41,785 nt of DNA, from positions 1-41,785 of IMG/VR virus record IMGVR_UViG_3300043539_000679; one strand, 5' to 3'. The notes under the pieces are model-generated. The model searched no databases. It worked only from the letters and a program-made list of their open reading frames with translations, and had not been told where the DNA came from. The position numbers were made by a program, and so were the translations under genes. This document shows positions 6,042 to 13,039 of this stretch, in pieces (positions within the stretch are counted from its first letter, which is position 1; the number at the start of each line of letters is the position of its first letter). This stretch comes from a virus.

Positions 6042-7724
6042 ATGAACGACGAAGGCACGGAGCAAACAAAGAAGTGGCTTAGCTGTTATCAGCGGCTCAA
6101 GGATCAGCGCGTGTCGACTCAAGATCAAATCTGGCAGGACATCGCCAACTACGTAAGCCCGCGCAAGGCAGGCATTACAGAAAAGCGCTACATGCCAGAC
6201 AGTAACAAAGAAGCACAAATCTACGACGCGACTGCCACTGACTCTGTGCAACGTGCCGTCTCTGCTTACACGTCATGGACGACGCCGGCGTCTCAACCAT
6301 GGATTTCGCTGAAGCCTAATCTGAAGCTGAAAAATGACGACTCTGTGAAAGGTTGGCTCTCGGAGTGCTCGCAGATTCTCAATCAAGAGGTGAACAGCCG
6401 TAGCAACTTCCAACTCGAGCGCCTTGAATCCGTAGCCGACCTTTGGAATTTTGGCACAACTGCCATTTTCTCCGAGATGGGCGAGGGCAATCGACTGCGC
6501 TTTGAAAAGATCAAGATTGGCACTTACGTCTTTGAGCTTGATCCATTTGGCAAATGCTACCGATTTATCCGCGAGTTTGAACTGACGGCAGAGCAAGCAC
6601 GTCAGCAATTCGGCGAAGACAATCTTCCCAAGGTCATCAAAGACTGCTTTCAGGGCGATTACAGCAAAGGGAAAAGCTTCACATTCATTCACATCGTCGA
6701 ACCTCGCGAGCCTTCCAAGGTTGGCGCATACGGATACAACATCAAGACGCGCAAGAAGTATGTCTCGGCCTACGTCGAGATGTCGTCAAAAAAGATGGTT
6801 CAAGAAGGTGGTTACGACGGATTCCCTTTTACCGTTGGCCGTTATTTGTCTTACGACGCAATGATTGGCTCCACTGGATGGGGTTACGGGCCAGGGTTTG
6901 CCATCCTTCCTGAAGCTCGCCAGCTTAATTTCATTCAGCAGATGATGGACGTGTTCGCAGAAAAGCAAGTCTTCCCTCCGATGCTTGTGCCTGACACGTT
7001 TGAAGGAAGTCTCAAAACGGCAGCACGGGCGCTGAATTATTACCCTTCCGGCATGGGGCCTGAGAGCGTTTATCCTGTGCCGGTCACAGGTGAATGGAGC
7101 GTTGCTTTGGAGCGTGTGCGGATGCGTCAGGACATGATCAAGCGCCTCTGCTCGCTCGATATGTTCCAAATGTTCGCAAGCATCGACCGCGAGATGACTG
7201 CTTATGAAGTGGCACAACGTGCAGGTGAAAAGCTGGACACCGTGGGGCCGATTTACCATCGTGACGTTCGTGAAACGATCGAGCCGCATCTACGCCGTGC
7301 CTTTGAACTTTGCGCTGAAAATGGCTTGCTTCCGCCACCTCCACAAGAAGCCTATGAGCTTGTCGGGCGTGGCTTTGTGCAAGTCGCCGACCCAGAGATT
7401 GCGCTCACGTCACGTCTTGCGATGGCGATTGATAGCTGGAACGCACGCGGAGCCGATGAGGTCATGCAAACGGCCGCTTCGATTGCTGCCATTGATCCTA
7501 CGGTCATGGACAATATCGACACGGCTTTTTACATCCGCGAGAAATCGAGGCTTGTCGGTGCTCCTGAAGGGCTACTCCGCAAGCGTGAAGATGTCGAAGC
7601 CATCCAGCAACAGCGAGCACAGGCACAGCAAATGCAGCAAGCGGCCATGATGGCTAAGGAAATGGGCAGCGCTGTAAATAGTGCTGGCGGCATCGATAAA
7701 GTGAAGGAATTAGTCGGGGCGTAA
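6042..7724 (+). CDS. Portal (head-to-tail connector) protein
   Basis: 560 residues, matching T7-like head-tail connectors in length and character. Recognisable features are an N-terminal helical region with QDQIWQDIANYVSPRK, the conserved YDATATDSVQRAVSAYTSWTTP segment (about residues 65-90), a central GSTGWGYGPGFAILPEARQLN stretch including the typical G-G-P-A-P-A region before the stem helix, MTAYEVAQR, and a Gln/Ala-rich C-terminal tail. It forms the dodecameric ring through which DNA passes and to which the tail tube attaches. It is followed by a CATCATCAC-like spacer and a run of small genes before the scaffold. Confidence 0.93.
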   Translation: MNDEGTEQTKKWLSCYQRLKDQRVSTQDQIWQDIANYVSPRKAGITEKRYMPDSNKEAQIYDATATDSVQRAVSAYTSWTTPASQPWISLKPNLKLKNDDSVKGWLSECSQILNQEVNSRSNFQLERLESVADLWNFGTTAIFSEMGEGNRLRFEKIKIGTYVFELDPFGKCYRFIREFELTAEQARQQFGEDNLPKVIKDCFQGDYSKGKSFTFIHIVEPREPSKVGAYGYNIKTRKKYVSAYVEMSSKKMVQEGGYDGFPFTVGRYLSYDAMIGSTGWGYGPGFAILPEARQLNFIQQMMDVFAEKQVFPPMLVPDTFEGSLKTAARALNYYPSGMGPESVYPVPVTGEWSVALERVRMRQDMIKRLCSLDMFQMFASIDREMTAYEVAQRAGEKLDTVGPIYHRDVRETIEPHLRRAFELCAENGLLPPPPQEAYELVGRGFVQVADPEIALTSRLAMAIDSWNARGADEVMQTAASIAAIDPTVMDNIDTAFYIREKSRLVGAPEGLLRKREDVEAIQQQRAQAQQMQQAAMMAKEMGSAVNSAGGIDKVKELVGA

Positions 7725-7733
7725 TCATCACAC

Positions 7734-8015
7734 ATGACACCATCATCACCTGAGTTATTAACGCCGCTTACTGCCGACGAAAAAAAAGACGTGCTCAAGG
7801 CCGCGCTTCGACTCTTCGACAAGCCGGACTTCCAGCTAGTTTTCCGTTCGCTTAATGCGGACGTTGGCGGCATCCTAAATCCTGCCTTCGAGCAAGGCGG
7901 CGATGTGGTCAAAGCAGCATTCCGAGAAGGGCAGAAAGAGCCGCTTCGATGGCTATTCACGATGCACCTGAAAGGCATTCCAGAAACCGAGAAACCTCAA
8001 GAACAAGAAACATGA
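7734..8015 (+). CDS. Hypothetical protein (93 aa) between portal and scaffold
   Basis: Not recognised. 93 residues with an acidic-helical N terminus (LTADEKKDVLKAALRLFDKPDFQLVFRSL) and a polar C-terminal tail ending in Gln/Glu. The start follows TAATCATCACAC directly with no Shine-Dalgarno sequence. Its stop overlaps the next start (ATGA at 8012). The last codons contain the left copy of a 24-bp repeat found again before the gene at 8362. A minor head-associated role is possible only by position. Confidence 0.55.
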   Translation: MTPSSPELLTPLTADEKKDVLKAALRLFDKPDFQLVFRSLNADVGGILNPAFEQGGDVVKAAFREGQKEPLRWLFTMHLKGIPETEKPQEQET

Positions 8016-8305
8016 ATAAAGAACAAGCCATTATCGTCGCCAAGACATTCCGCAAAGAAGCGGACGAACTTCTTCAACGCATGAAAGAACACAAGACTCG
8101 ACTGCGCGAATATCTTGCAGTGGGCGCTTGTGAAGATCCTAGCGAAGTAATTGCTCAACACATGATCAGCATCCGCGACCTTGAAAGCTGCATTATGCGT
8201 CAAGGTATGACGCTGAAATATATCGGAGCGCCCGCCCCATACCCAAACAGCAAAGACCCAAGCAATACCATTGTCGAACCAACTGCTGACGGCCTTAAAT
8301 TGTAA
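8012..8305 (+). CDS. Small helical protein, possible Acb2/Tad1-like hairpin
   Basis: 97 residues from ATG 8012 (ATGA-coupled); a longer in-frame start overlaps the previous gene and is rejected. An N-terminal long helix (KEQAIIVAKTFRKEADELLQRMKEHKTRLREY) is followed by a second helix (SEVIAQHMISIRDLESCIMRQGMTLKYIG) and a polar tail, PYPNSKDPSN...EPTADGLKL. The helix-turn-helix hairpin with a conserved LESxIMRxGMxLK segment is reminiscent of small phage proteins grouped with Acb2/Tad1 cyclic-nucleotide sponges. I hold this weakly. A minor structural role is the alternative given its position between portal and scaffold. Confidence 0.5.
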   Translation: MNKEQAIIVAKTFRKEADELLQRMKEHKTRLREYLAVGACEDPSEVIAQHMISIRDLESCIMRQGMTLKYIGAPAPYPNSKDPSNTIVEPTADGLKL

Positions 8306-8309
8306 AATC

Positions 8310-8336
8310 ATGATTACAATTACACCAGACAATTAA
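8310..8336 (+). pseudogene. Truncated duplicate start of the 8586 gene
   Basis: ATG 8310 reads MITITPDN and then stops at TAA (8334-8336). The same eight residues begin the 130-residue gene at 8586, with 21 of 24 bases identical. It is therefore a remnant of that gene's 5' end separated from its body by the 75-residue ORF. This suggests the 75-residue gene was inserted at the start of an ancestral copy. Confidence 0.7.
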
Positions 8337-8361
8337 ACAAAAAACCTCAAGAACAAGAGAC

Positions 8362-8589
8362 ATGACTGAAAAAAAACTCACATTTAGAGAATTCGCATTA
8401 TCTAATTTGACGCTATCCGATCTTTCGAGATCTGAGATTGTAGCGTTGTTAGAGGATAAACAAATGACATCCGCCGTGTATGTCGCAGTTCAGTCTGAAC
8501 TCATTAACAGGATTTCAGCGCCTAATCGTGCGAATTTTATGACAGGAGAATTGAACCCACTGCTACTAAAGGAAATTGATAGATTATGA
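8362..8589 (+). CDS. Hypothetical protein (75 aa), likely inserted gene
   Basis: Not recognised. Acidic-helical, with TFREFALSNLTLSDLSRSEIVALLEDKQM and a C-terminal helix. It is flanked by a truncated copy of the downstream gene's start (8310) and a repeat of an upstream start region (8342-8365), and it is ATGA-coupled to the next gene at 8586. The arrangement suggests a recently acquired small gene placed so that coupling to the downstream start is restored. Confidence 0.6.
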   Translation: MTEKKLTFREFALSNLTLSDLSRSEIVALLEDKQMTSAVYVAVQSELINRISAPNRANFMTGELNPLLLKEIDRL

Positions 8590-8978
8590 TCACGATCACA
8601 CCAGACAATCAAATCGACCGCGACGGCGAAATCATTGGCAATATCATCGGCAATATCGCATGGATGAACGCCAAGCCAGCGCCGCGCATTATTGGACAAA
8701 TTCGCCAAGTCGCAGGCATTGAGGGTCTTATTTTTGAAGTCGCCGAAGCGCCAACTGTCAACGAATCCTTAACTGTTGAACCAATTTCCGCGCCGGAGGT
8801 TGTCGGTAATCCGCCGGCGTCGGAGCCTGCCGCTAGTTGTGATGATCTAGCGGCAGGCATTACTTTTGCCATTAGTTCTGACTGGGGCACGCTAGGCACG
8901 CCATACTTTGCGCGATGCTTTGTTAATCATTACGGCAACGATGCTTATTCTCAATTTTGCAAAGCTAACGGCATCTAA
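8586..8978 (+). CDS. Hypothetical protein (130 aa)
   Basis: Not recognised. 130 residues: a beta-rich N terminus (MITITPDN, then a GEIIGNIIGNIAW repeat-like stretch), an Ala/Pro/Glu-rich linker (about 60-90) and a compact C-terminal segment with GTPYFARCFVNHYGNDAYSQFC. Start fixed by the ATGA overlap with the 75-residue gene. Its 5' end is duplicated at 8310. It immediately precedes the scaffold gene with an 8-bp gap. Confidence 0.55.
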   Translation: MITITPDNQIDRDGEIIGNIIGNIAWMNAKPAPRIIGQIRQVAGIEGLIFEVAEAPTVNESLTVEPISAPEVVGNPPASEPAASCDDLAAGITFAISSDWGTLGTPYFARCFVNHYGNDAYSQFCKANGI

Positions 8979-8986
8979 TCTTTCCT

Positions 8987-9826
8987 ATGGAAACCGAAAC
9001 CACACCACCACCAGCGGACAACGCATTGCAAACGCAAGCTGCGGTCACAACTGAAACGACAACGACGCCAATTGAGGCAGCGCCTTCAACGGTTCAGCGT
9101 CCCGAATACATCCCGGCTAAATTCTGGGATGAAGCCAAAGGCGAGCCAAAAGTTGACCAACTTGGCGCTTCTTATCTTCAGCTTGAAAAGGCTTTCGGCG
9201 CAAAGTCGCAAGCTCCAAAGAAACCTGGGGCCGACGCATCGCCAGAGGATCAGGCCAAGTATTATGCCGATCTTCGCAAGTTCACCGGAGCGCCTGAGAA
9301 GCCAGAAGATTATGGCATAAAGGCACCTGACAACCTTCCTGCAGGCGTTGAATGGAATGCTGAATTAGCCGGAAAAGCTGCGGGCATTGCTCACAAATAC
9401 GGCGTGCCACCGGAAGCGCTGCATGAATTGATTAATCTCAATAATGAGAATATCAGCAGCATTGTGGCAAAATCTGAGTCGGCTCAGAAAGAGCAGGTTG
9501 AAGCAATGGTTGCTGAACTCAATGCCGAGTGGAAAGACGACGCCAAAAACAACTGGCAGCGTGCAAACCGTGGAGCGATTGCGATGGGCGTCGATCTGGA
9601 AGCCAGCGGACTGGGTAACAATCCGCATTTCATTCGTGCAGCTTTGCGTTTTGATGAGATGATCAGTGACGACAAAGGACTGGTTAGTTCTGAAAGTCAG
9701 GCTACTTACAAAGAACAAATGGATCGCATCCAAAAGGGTGACGATTTCACTGGCAAGAATGGGCCGGAAGCTCAACAGGCAGCATTGGCAAAGCTAAAAG
9801 GATTGTTTGAAGCTTCTCAACGCTAA
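8987..9826 (+). CDS. Scaffolding protein
   Basis: 279 residues, acidic and helical, with a Thr/Pro/Ala-rich disordered N terminus and the signature YIPAKFWDEAKGEPKVDQLGASYLQLEKAFG (about residues 41-71), common in podovirus scaffolds that precede the capsid gene. A predicted helical core follows (about 120-200) and a basic-acidic C terminus suited to binding the capsid shell. It nucleates prohead assembly and leaves the head before maturation. Position between portal and capsid supports the call. Confidence 0.85.
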   Translation: METETTPPPADNALQTQAAVTTETTTTPIEAAPSTVQRPEYIPAKFWDEAKGEPKVDQLGASYLQLEKAFGAKSQAPKKPGADASPEDQAKYYADLRKFTGAPEKPEDYGIKAPDNLPAGVEWNAELAGKAAGIAHKYGVPPEALHELINLNNENISSIVAKSESAQKEQVEAMVAELNAEWKDDAKNNWQRANRGAIAMGVDLEASGLGNNPHFIRAALRFDEMISDDKGLVSSESQATYKEQMDRIQKGDDFTGKNGPEAQQAALAKLKGLFEASQR

Positions 9827-9828
9827 TT

Positions 9829-10464
9829 ATGCGAAACGTAAATTGCCCAAAAGCTAGGGTGTATATTCGCTGTGATGCCTTTGGCGGATCGGTGAATGAA
9901 TATGAACCGGCATGGCTCGTATCTGTGCGGGCCATGCGTAATAGGCCACTTTGCTTTCAAGTGTGGGTTGATAAATATGCGGCTTGTTACGACAAAGTTC
10001 CGCCGCATTGCGTGTTTTGGTTTGAGCCGGACGAAAACGACAAGCCTAATTTGCCGTTGCATAAAGTGCAAATGTGGGAATGCCTTTCCGGCTCCATTGA
10101 AGTCTGGCGCAAAGATCAACTGGCTGATGTTCCTGTGCTGATTAATTTAGGCAAAGGATTTGCACCCGCTAAAGGTCATTACTGGTTCACTATTGACTAC
10201 CTTCCAGAAGGTCAATCCTCTGGGTTGTTTGACATCGGAGATGCCGAGCTACTCGAGGAGCACAAAGAAGCCAACGTGATCAAGTTAGAGAATGGGCAAC
10301 TGGCCATTTACCCGAACAATCGCATTAAATGGCTTCCAGTTTCGCTGACTGGAAAAGACGCTGCATCGGCGATTCCAAACTGGGACGCTGCCACCAATGC
10401 GCAATGGGATGAAAGCTGGATGGATTCCGACGAGATTTTAGGAGATGCAAAGTGGGCTTATTAA
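9829..10464 (+). CDS. Hypothetical protein (211 aa) between scaffold and capsid
   Basis: Not recognised. 211 residues, mixed alpha/beta, Trp- and Asp-rich, with a cysteine-containing N terminus (CPKARVYIRCDAFGG) and a hydrophobic-aromatic core (HCVFWFEPDENDKP, GHYWFTIDYLPEG). There is no signal or membrane segment. It starts two bases after the scaffold stop, so it is probably co-expressed with head genes. Placing an extra gene between scaffold and capsid is not the standard T7 order. Confidence 0.6.
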   Translation: MRNVNCPKARVYIRCDAFGGSVNEYEPAWLVSVRAMRNRPLCFQVWVDKYAACYDKVPPHCVFWFEPDENDKPNLPLHKVQMWECLSGSIEVWRKDQLADVPVLINLGKGFAPAKGHYWFTIDYLPEGQSSGLFDIGDAELLEEHKEANVIKLENGQLAIYPNNRIKWLPVSLTGKDAASAIPNWDAATNAQWDESWMDSDEILGDAKWAY

Positions 10465-10653
10465 TTGGCGTCATTTTGCGCTTGCATCTTTTCTCAGATG
10501 TGAGAATTTAGGGTAACAACGGCCCCGCAAGGATAAGCTGTATGCCGGACATAGGCCCGCAAACAGCGGAGAACCGAAGAACCGGGAAGACATGACACTT
10601 CCTCAGTCGCTCACAAGGGCGGCTCAACTTCACCTCTCTAATTCCCTGCCAAT
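10465..10653 (+). promoter_or_regulatory. 189-bp non-coding leader before the capsid gene
   Basis: No credible gene lies here. It carries the best palindrome of the TCTCA-N4-TGAGA set at 10491, a short hairpin GGAAG-ACATGACA-CTTCC, a GCTGT/ACAGC pairing around 10533-10570, and a pyrimidine-rich stretch (CTTCACCTCTCTAATTCCC) just before the capsid ATG. There is no Shine-Dalgarno sequence. A promoter and a pyrimidine-rich 5' UTR for strong capsid translation are inferred; no known RNA family was recognised. Confidence 0.5.
10491..10506 (+). promoter_or_regulatory. Perfect palindrome TTCTCA-N4-TGAGAA upstream of capsid
   Basis: TTCTCAGATGTGAGAA is a 6-bp perfect inverted repeat with a 4-base centre. 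It is too short and lacks a T-tract, so it is not a terminator. The right half with following bases (TGTGAGAATTTAG) resembles the site before 27968 (TGTGAGAATCTGG). Candidate operator or phage promoter element driving the capsid block. Confidence 0.5.
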
Positions 10654-11553
10654 ATGGCTACTATCGATACCTTCTACCCAACGATGTTCCAGACATCGTT
10701 CGACCAAGTCCTCCAGCAGATGGATTCCCGTTTGCTTGGCTCCATTACTCGCGCCGATTTCACCGGCAAGAAGAAATGGTTCAACCTGCTGAATGACAGC
10801 GAGGCACAAGACATCCTTACCCGCAAAGGCGACACTCCAGACGGCGAGTTTGACGGCTCCAAGTATTGGCTTACCCAACGTCCAAAGGAAAAGGTTACGA
10901 CCTTTGACGAATGGGACAAGCATTTCCTTGGCACCATCGTCCTGCCAACTTCTGATGAAGTTCAAAGCCACGCGATGGCCTTCAACCGTGCGATTGATGA
11001 TGTCATCATCTCCGCCTTTGATGCCACCCGCTACATCGGTGAAGACGGCACGACTACCGACAACTTCCCAAGCGGTCAAAGCATCGCTGCTAACTACGCT
11101 GAAACTGGTTCTCCGACCTCTATCGGCATGACCTTGGCAAAGCTTCGCCGCGCCAAGTATCTGATGGACGTGAGCGAAGTGCCTGCTCAGGGCCGTTACA
11201 TCGTCATCGGCGCTCAACAGGAGCAAGATCTCCTCCGCGACACCAACCTGACAAGCGCTGACTTCAACACAGTCAAGGCTCTTGTTGACGGCCAAGTTGA
11301 CACATTCCTCGGCTTCAAGTTCCTGAAGTCTCAGCGTCTCCCAGTTGGCACCGTTAGCGGCACCGCTGACGTTCGCAGCTGCTTCGCCTTCCACTCCACG
11401 GCTGTGAAGTTTGCGATGAGCGACCGCCAGACACGCATGGACATCCTGCCGCAGCGTCGTCACGCGCTTCAGATCCGCTCAACCATGATGCTCGGTGCCG
11501 TTCGCACTGAAAACGAAAAGGTTGTTCGTATTTACAGCGACGAAACTCCATAA
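10654..11553 (+). CDS. Major capsid protein
   Basis: 299 residues, start ATG 10654 giving MATIDTFYPTMFQTSFDQVLQQM. It matches the HK97-fold phage capsid family commonly found in podovirus-like genomes: N-arm, then FNLL, QRPKEKVTTFDEWDKHF, a long central SAFDATRYIGEDG region with E-loop-like polar residues, and a C-terminal RIYSDETP. It follows the scaffold and is followed by a strong terminator, as is usual for the most highly expressed gene. The DNA is codon-biased toward C-ending codons compared with its neighbours, consistent with high expression. Confidence 0.93.
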   Translation: MATIDTFYPTMFQTSFDQVLQQMDSRLLGSITRADFTGKKKWFNLLNDSEAQDILTRKGDTPDGEFDGSKYWLTQRPKEKVTTFDEWDKHFLGTIVLPTSDEVQSHAMAFNRAIDDVIISAFDATRYIGEDGTTTDNFPSGQSIAANYAETGSPTSIGMTLAKLRRAKYLMDVSEVPAQGRYIVIGAQQEQDLLRDTNLTSADFNTVKALVDGQVDTFLGFKFLKSQRLPVGTVSGTADVRSCFAFHSTAVKFAMSDRQTRMDILPQRRHALQIRSTMMLGAVRTENEKVVRIYSDETP

Positions 11554-11565
11554 CCTGAACTGATT

Positions 11566-11593
11566 GGGGCGGTGTAAAAACCGCCCCTTTCTT
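11566..11593 (+). terminator. Intrinsic terminator after the capsid gene
   Basis: A perfect 8-bp GC-rich hairpin (GGGGCGGT 11566-11573 with ACCGCCCC 11580-11587, six-base loop) is followed by TTTCTT. It lies 13 bases after the capsid stop. It probably attenuates read-through and sets capsid mRNA above the downstream genes. Confidence 0.9.
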
Positions 11594-11620
11594 AAACCTT
11601 TACCCTCAAAAAATACTCTT

Positions 11621-12088
11621 ATGGCTGCTCTTACTGACTCCTCACTCTTCACGGCACAAGCTGCCGCTCTCCTCGACGGCTCCGAACGTCCAAACCGCAC
11701 TGGCGCTACTGGCGGCACGGTTAAGAAGCTCCGCGCTTCCTATACCACCACTGGAAGTGAAGCTGCGAACGACACATTTAATCTCTGCTACCTTCCTAAA
11801 GGCGCTTCGCTTTCTCGGGCAGGTTCAGCGGTTTCATGCGTTGATCCTGGCACTACGCTCACGCTTGACATCGGCACAAGCTCCAATGCAGACCTTTACG
11901 CTGACGGCATCGTTCTTTCGAGCGGTGGCACTATTAGTTTTGGTTCTGCCGTTGCTGGCACTGCTGCTGACTTGGCTCCTACTGTCACAACTGACAATAG
12001 CGCCGTCATCGTGACCATTGCCTCCGCTAATACGGTCACGGCTTCAGTCGTTCTCTACTTCGAGATCGAATACGTAGACTGGAACTAA
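11621..12088 (+). CDS. Putative head decoration/structural protein
   Basis: 155 residues from ATG 11621; the upstream frame includes the terminator and is rejected. Rich in Ala, Thr, Ser and Gly with alternating hydrophobic strands (FNLCYLPKGASLSRAG, TLTLDIGTSSNADLYADGIVL) and a C-terminal VVLYFEIEYVDWN, so a beta-sandwich is likely. It sits between two terminators directly after the capsid gene. That position and composition fit a head decoration or head-completion protein, without a family assignment. Confidence 0.6.
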   Translation: MAALTDSSLFTAQAAALLDGSERPNRTGATGGTVKKLRASYTTTGSEAANDTFNLCYLPKGASLSRAGSAVSCVDPGTTLTLDIGTSSNADLYADGIVLSSGGTISFGSAVAGTAADLAPTVTTDNSAVIVTIASANTVTASVVLYFEIEYVDWN

Positions 12089-12109
12089 TACTTCCCGTTG
12101 GTTGACCTC

Positions 12110-12148
12110 GGGAGGCTCCTTGTGTATTAAGGGGCCTCCCTTTTTCTT
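12110..12148 (+). terminator. Intrinsic terminator after the decoration-like gene
   Basis: A 12-bp stem (GGGAGGCTCCTT 12110-12121 with AAGGGGCCTCCC 12129-12140, one G-T pair, seven-base loop) is followed by TTTTTCTT. It isolates the head genes from the tail genes, which start 14 bases later. Confidence 0.92.
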
Positions 12149-12162
12149 GAATCATTACCATT

Positions 12163-13035
12163 ATGGCCGCCACTGCTACAGAGATCGCAAACCTTGCAAT
12201 TGCCCATCTTGGTGGAAGGGCGCTGACTGCGCTTTCCACTGACACGACTCAACAAGCGGCAAGCTTGCGAAAGTGGTATAATCCAGATGCAGGAACGCCA
12301 GTTTATACGGCACTTGATGAGGCATTACGGGCGCATCCGTGGAACTTTGCCACGGCTAGAAAGCGGCAGACTGTCACCTATCAAACGCTAACGGGCGCAG
12401 CGGTAACTAATGAAAGCGGGCTGGTTAAGATTACGCTTACGGCCCACGGTTACGTCACTGGTGATCGCGTTTATGTTAAAGACGTCGTAGGCGTCACCGT
12501 GGCAAACGGTCAATGGTATGTGACTCGCATTGACAACAATAACTTCACGCTCGACGAATCAGTGTTTGCTGGCACTTACACAAATGACACGGGCAGCGTC
12601 GTCGGTATTCCACAGTTTGACTGGGACTTTCAGCACACGCCACCGGCTGACTGCTTGCGCGTAATTTCGCTCAATGCAGGCGGCGGGCAGATGGAAGATG
12701 CGGGCGCTGATTTTACCGTTGAGAAAGGGCTGATCCTTACCGATGAGGAGACGATCAATCTTAAATACATTCAGCGAATCACAGACGTGACCGATTACCC
12801 GGCTGATTTCGTGACGGCATTTTCTTTCTTGCTTGCCTCTTGCATCGCGCAAGATACACAGGGCGCATCAGGGCAGGCGCAACAAATGCGGCAGTTTTAC
12901 GAAAAGGCAGTGGCGCCACCTGTTAAGGCTCGCGACTCAAACGAGGGCAAAGCGCGGCGCATTCCACCCTTTAATGATTCACAAGTCATCTCGGCTCGAA
13001 TGGGCGGTTACTGGACTGGCGGCATAACTGAATAA
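12163..13035 (+). CDS. Tail tubular protein A (gp11-like adaptor) with inserted domain
   Basis: 290 residues. The N terminus TEIANLAIAHLGG, followed by DEALRAHPWNFA (about 7-64), is diagnostic of T7 gp11-like tail adaptor proteins, as is the end MRQFYEKA. Residues about 75-148 form an insertion with the ITLTAHGYVTGDRVYVKDV...NGQWYVTRIDNNNFTLD pattern, an FCCH-type beta domain often annotated in phage tail proteins. Standard gp11 lacks this. The protein joins portal to nozzle. Start preceded by AATCATTACCATT. Confidence 0.88.
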   Translation: MAATATEIANLAIAHLGGRALTALSTDTTQQAASLRKWYNPDAGTPVYTALDEALRAHPWNFATARKRQTVTYQTLTGAAVTNESGLVKITLTAHGYVTGDRVYVKDVVGVTVANGQWYVTRIDNNNFTLDESVFAGTYTNDTGSVVGIPQFDWDFQHTPPADCLRVISLNAGGGQMEDAGADFTVEKGLILTDEETINLKYIQRITDVTDYPADFVTAFSFLLASCIAQDTQGASGQAQQMRQFYEKAVAPPVKARDSNEGKARRIPPFNDSQVISARMGGYWTGGITE

Positions 13036-13039
13036 TCTC

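Larger units (their letters stand above)
7992..8365 (+). repeat. 24-bp direct repeat pair (7992-8015 and 8342-8365)
   Basis: AACCTCAAGAACAAG followed by ARACATGA occurs at both ends of the interval with one mismatch over 24 bp. Each copy ends in the ATG of a small gene (8012 and 8362). In the first copy it is the coding end of the 93-residue gene; in the second it is non-coding leader. With the truncated start codon copy at 8310 this marks a recombination footprint. Confidence 0.85.

Noticed and set aside
10592-10792. ORF starting at 10592 before the capsid gene
   Set aside because: Overlaps the capsid start in another frame, low-complexity composition and no initiation context.
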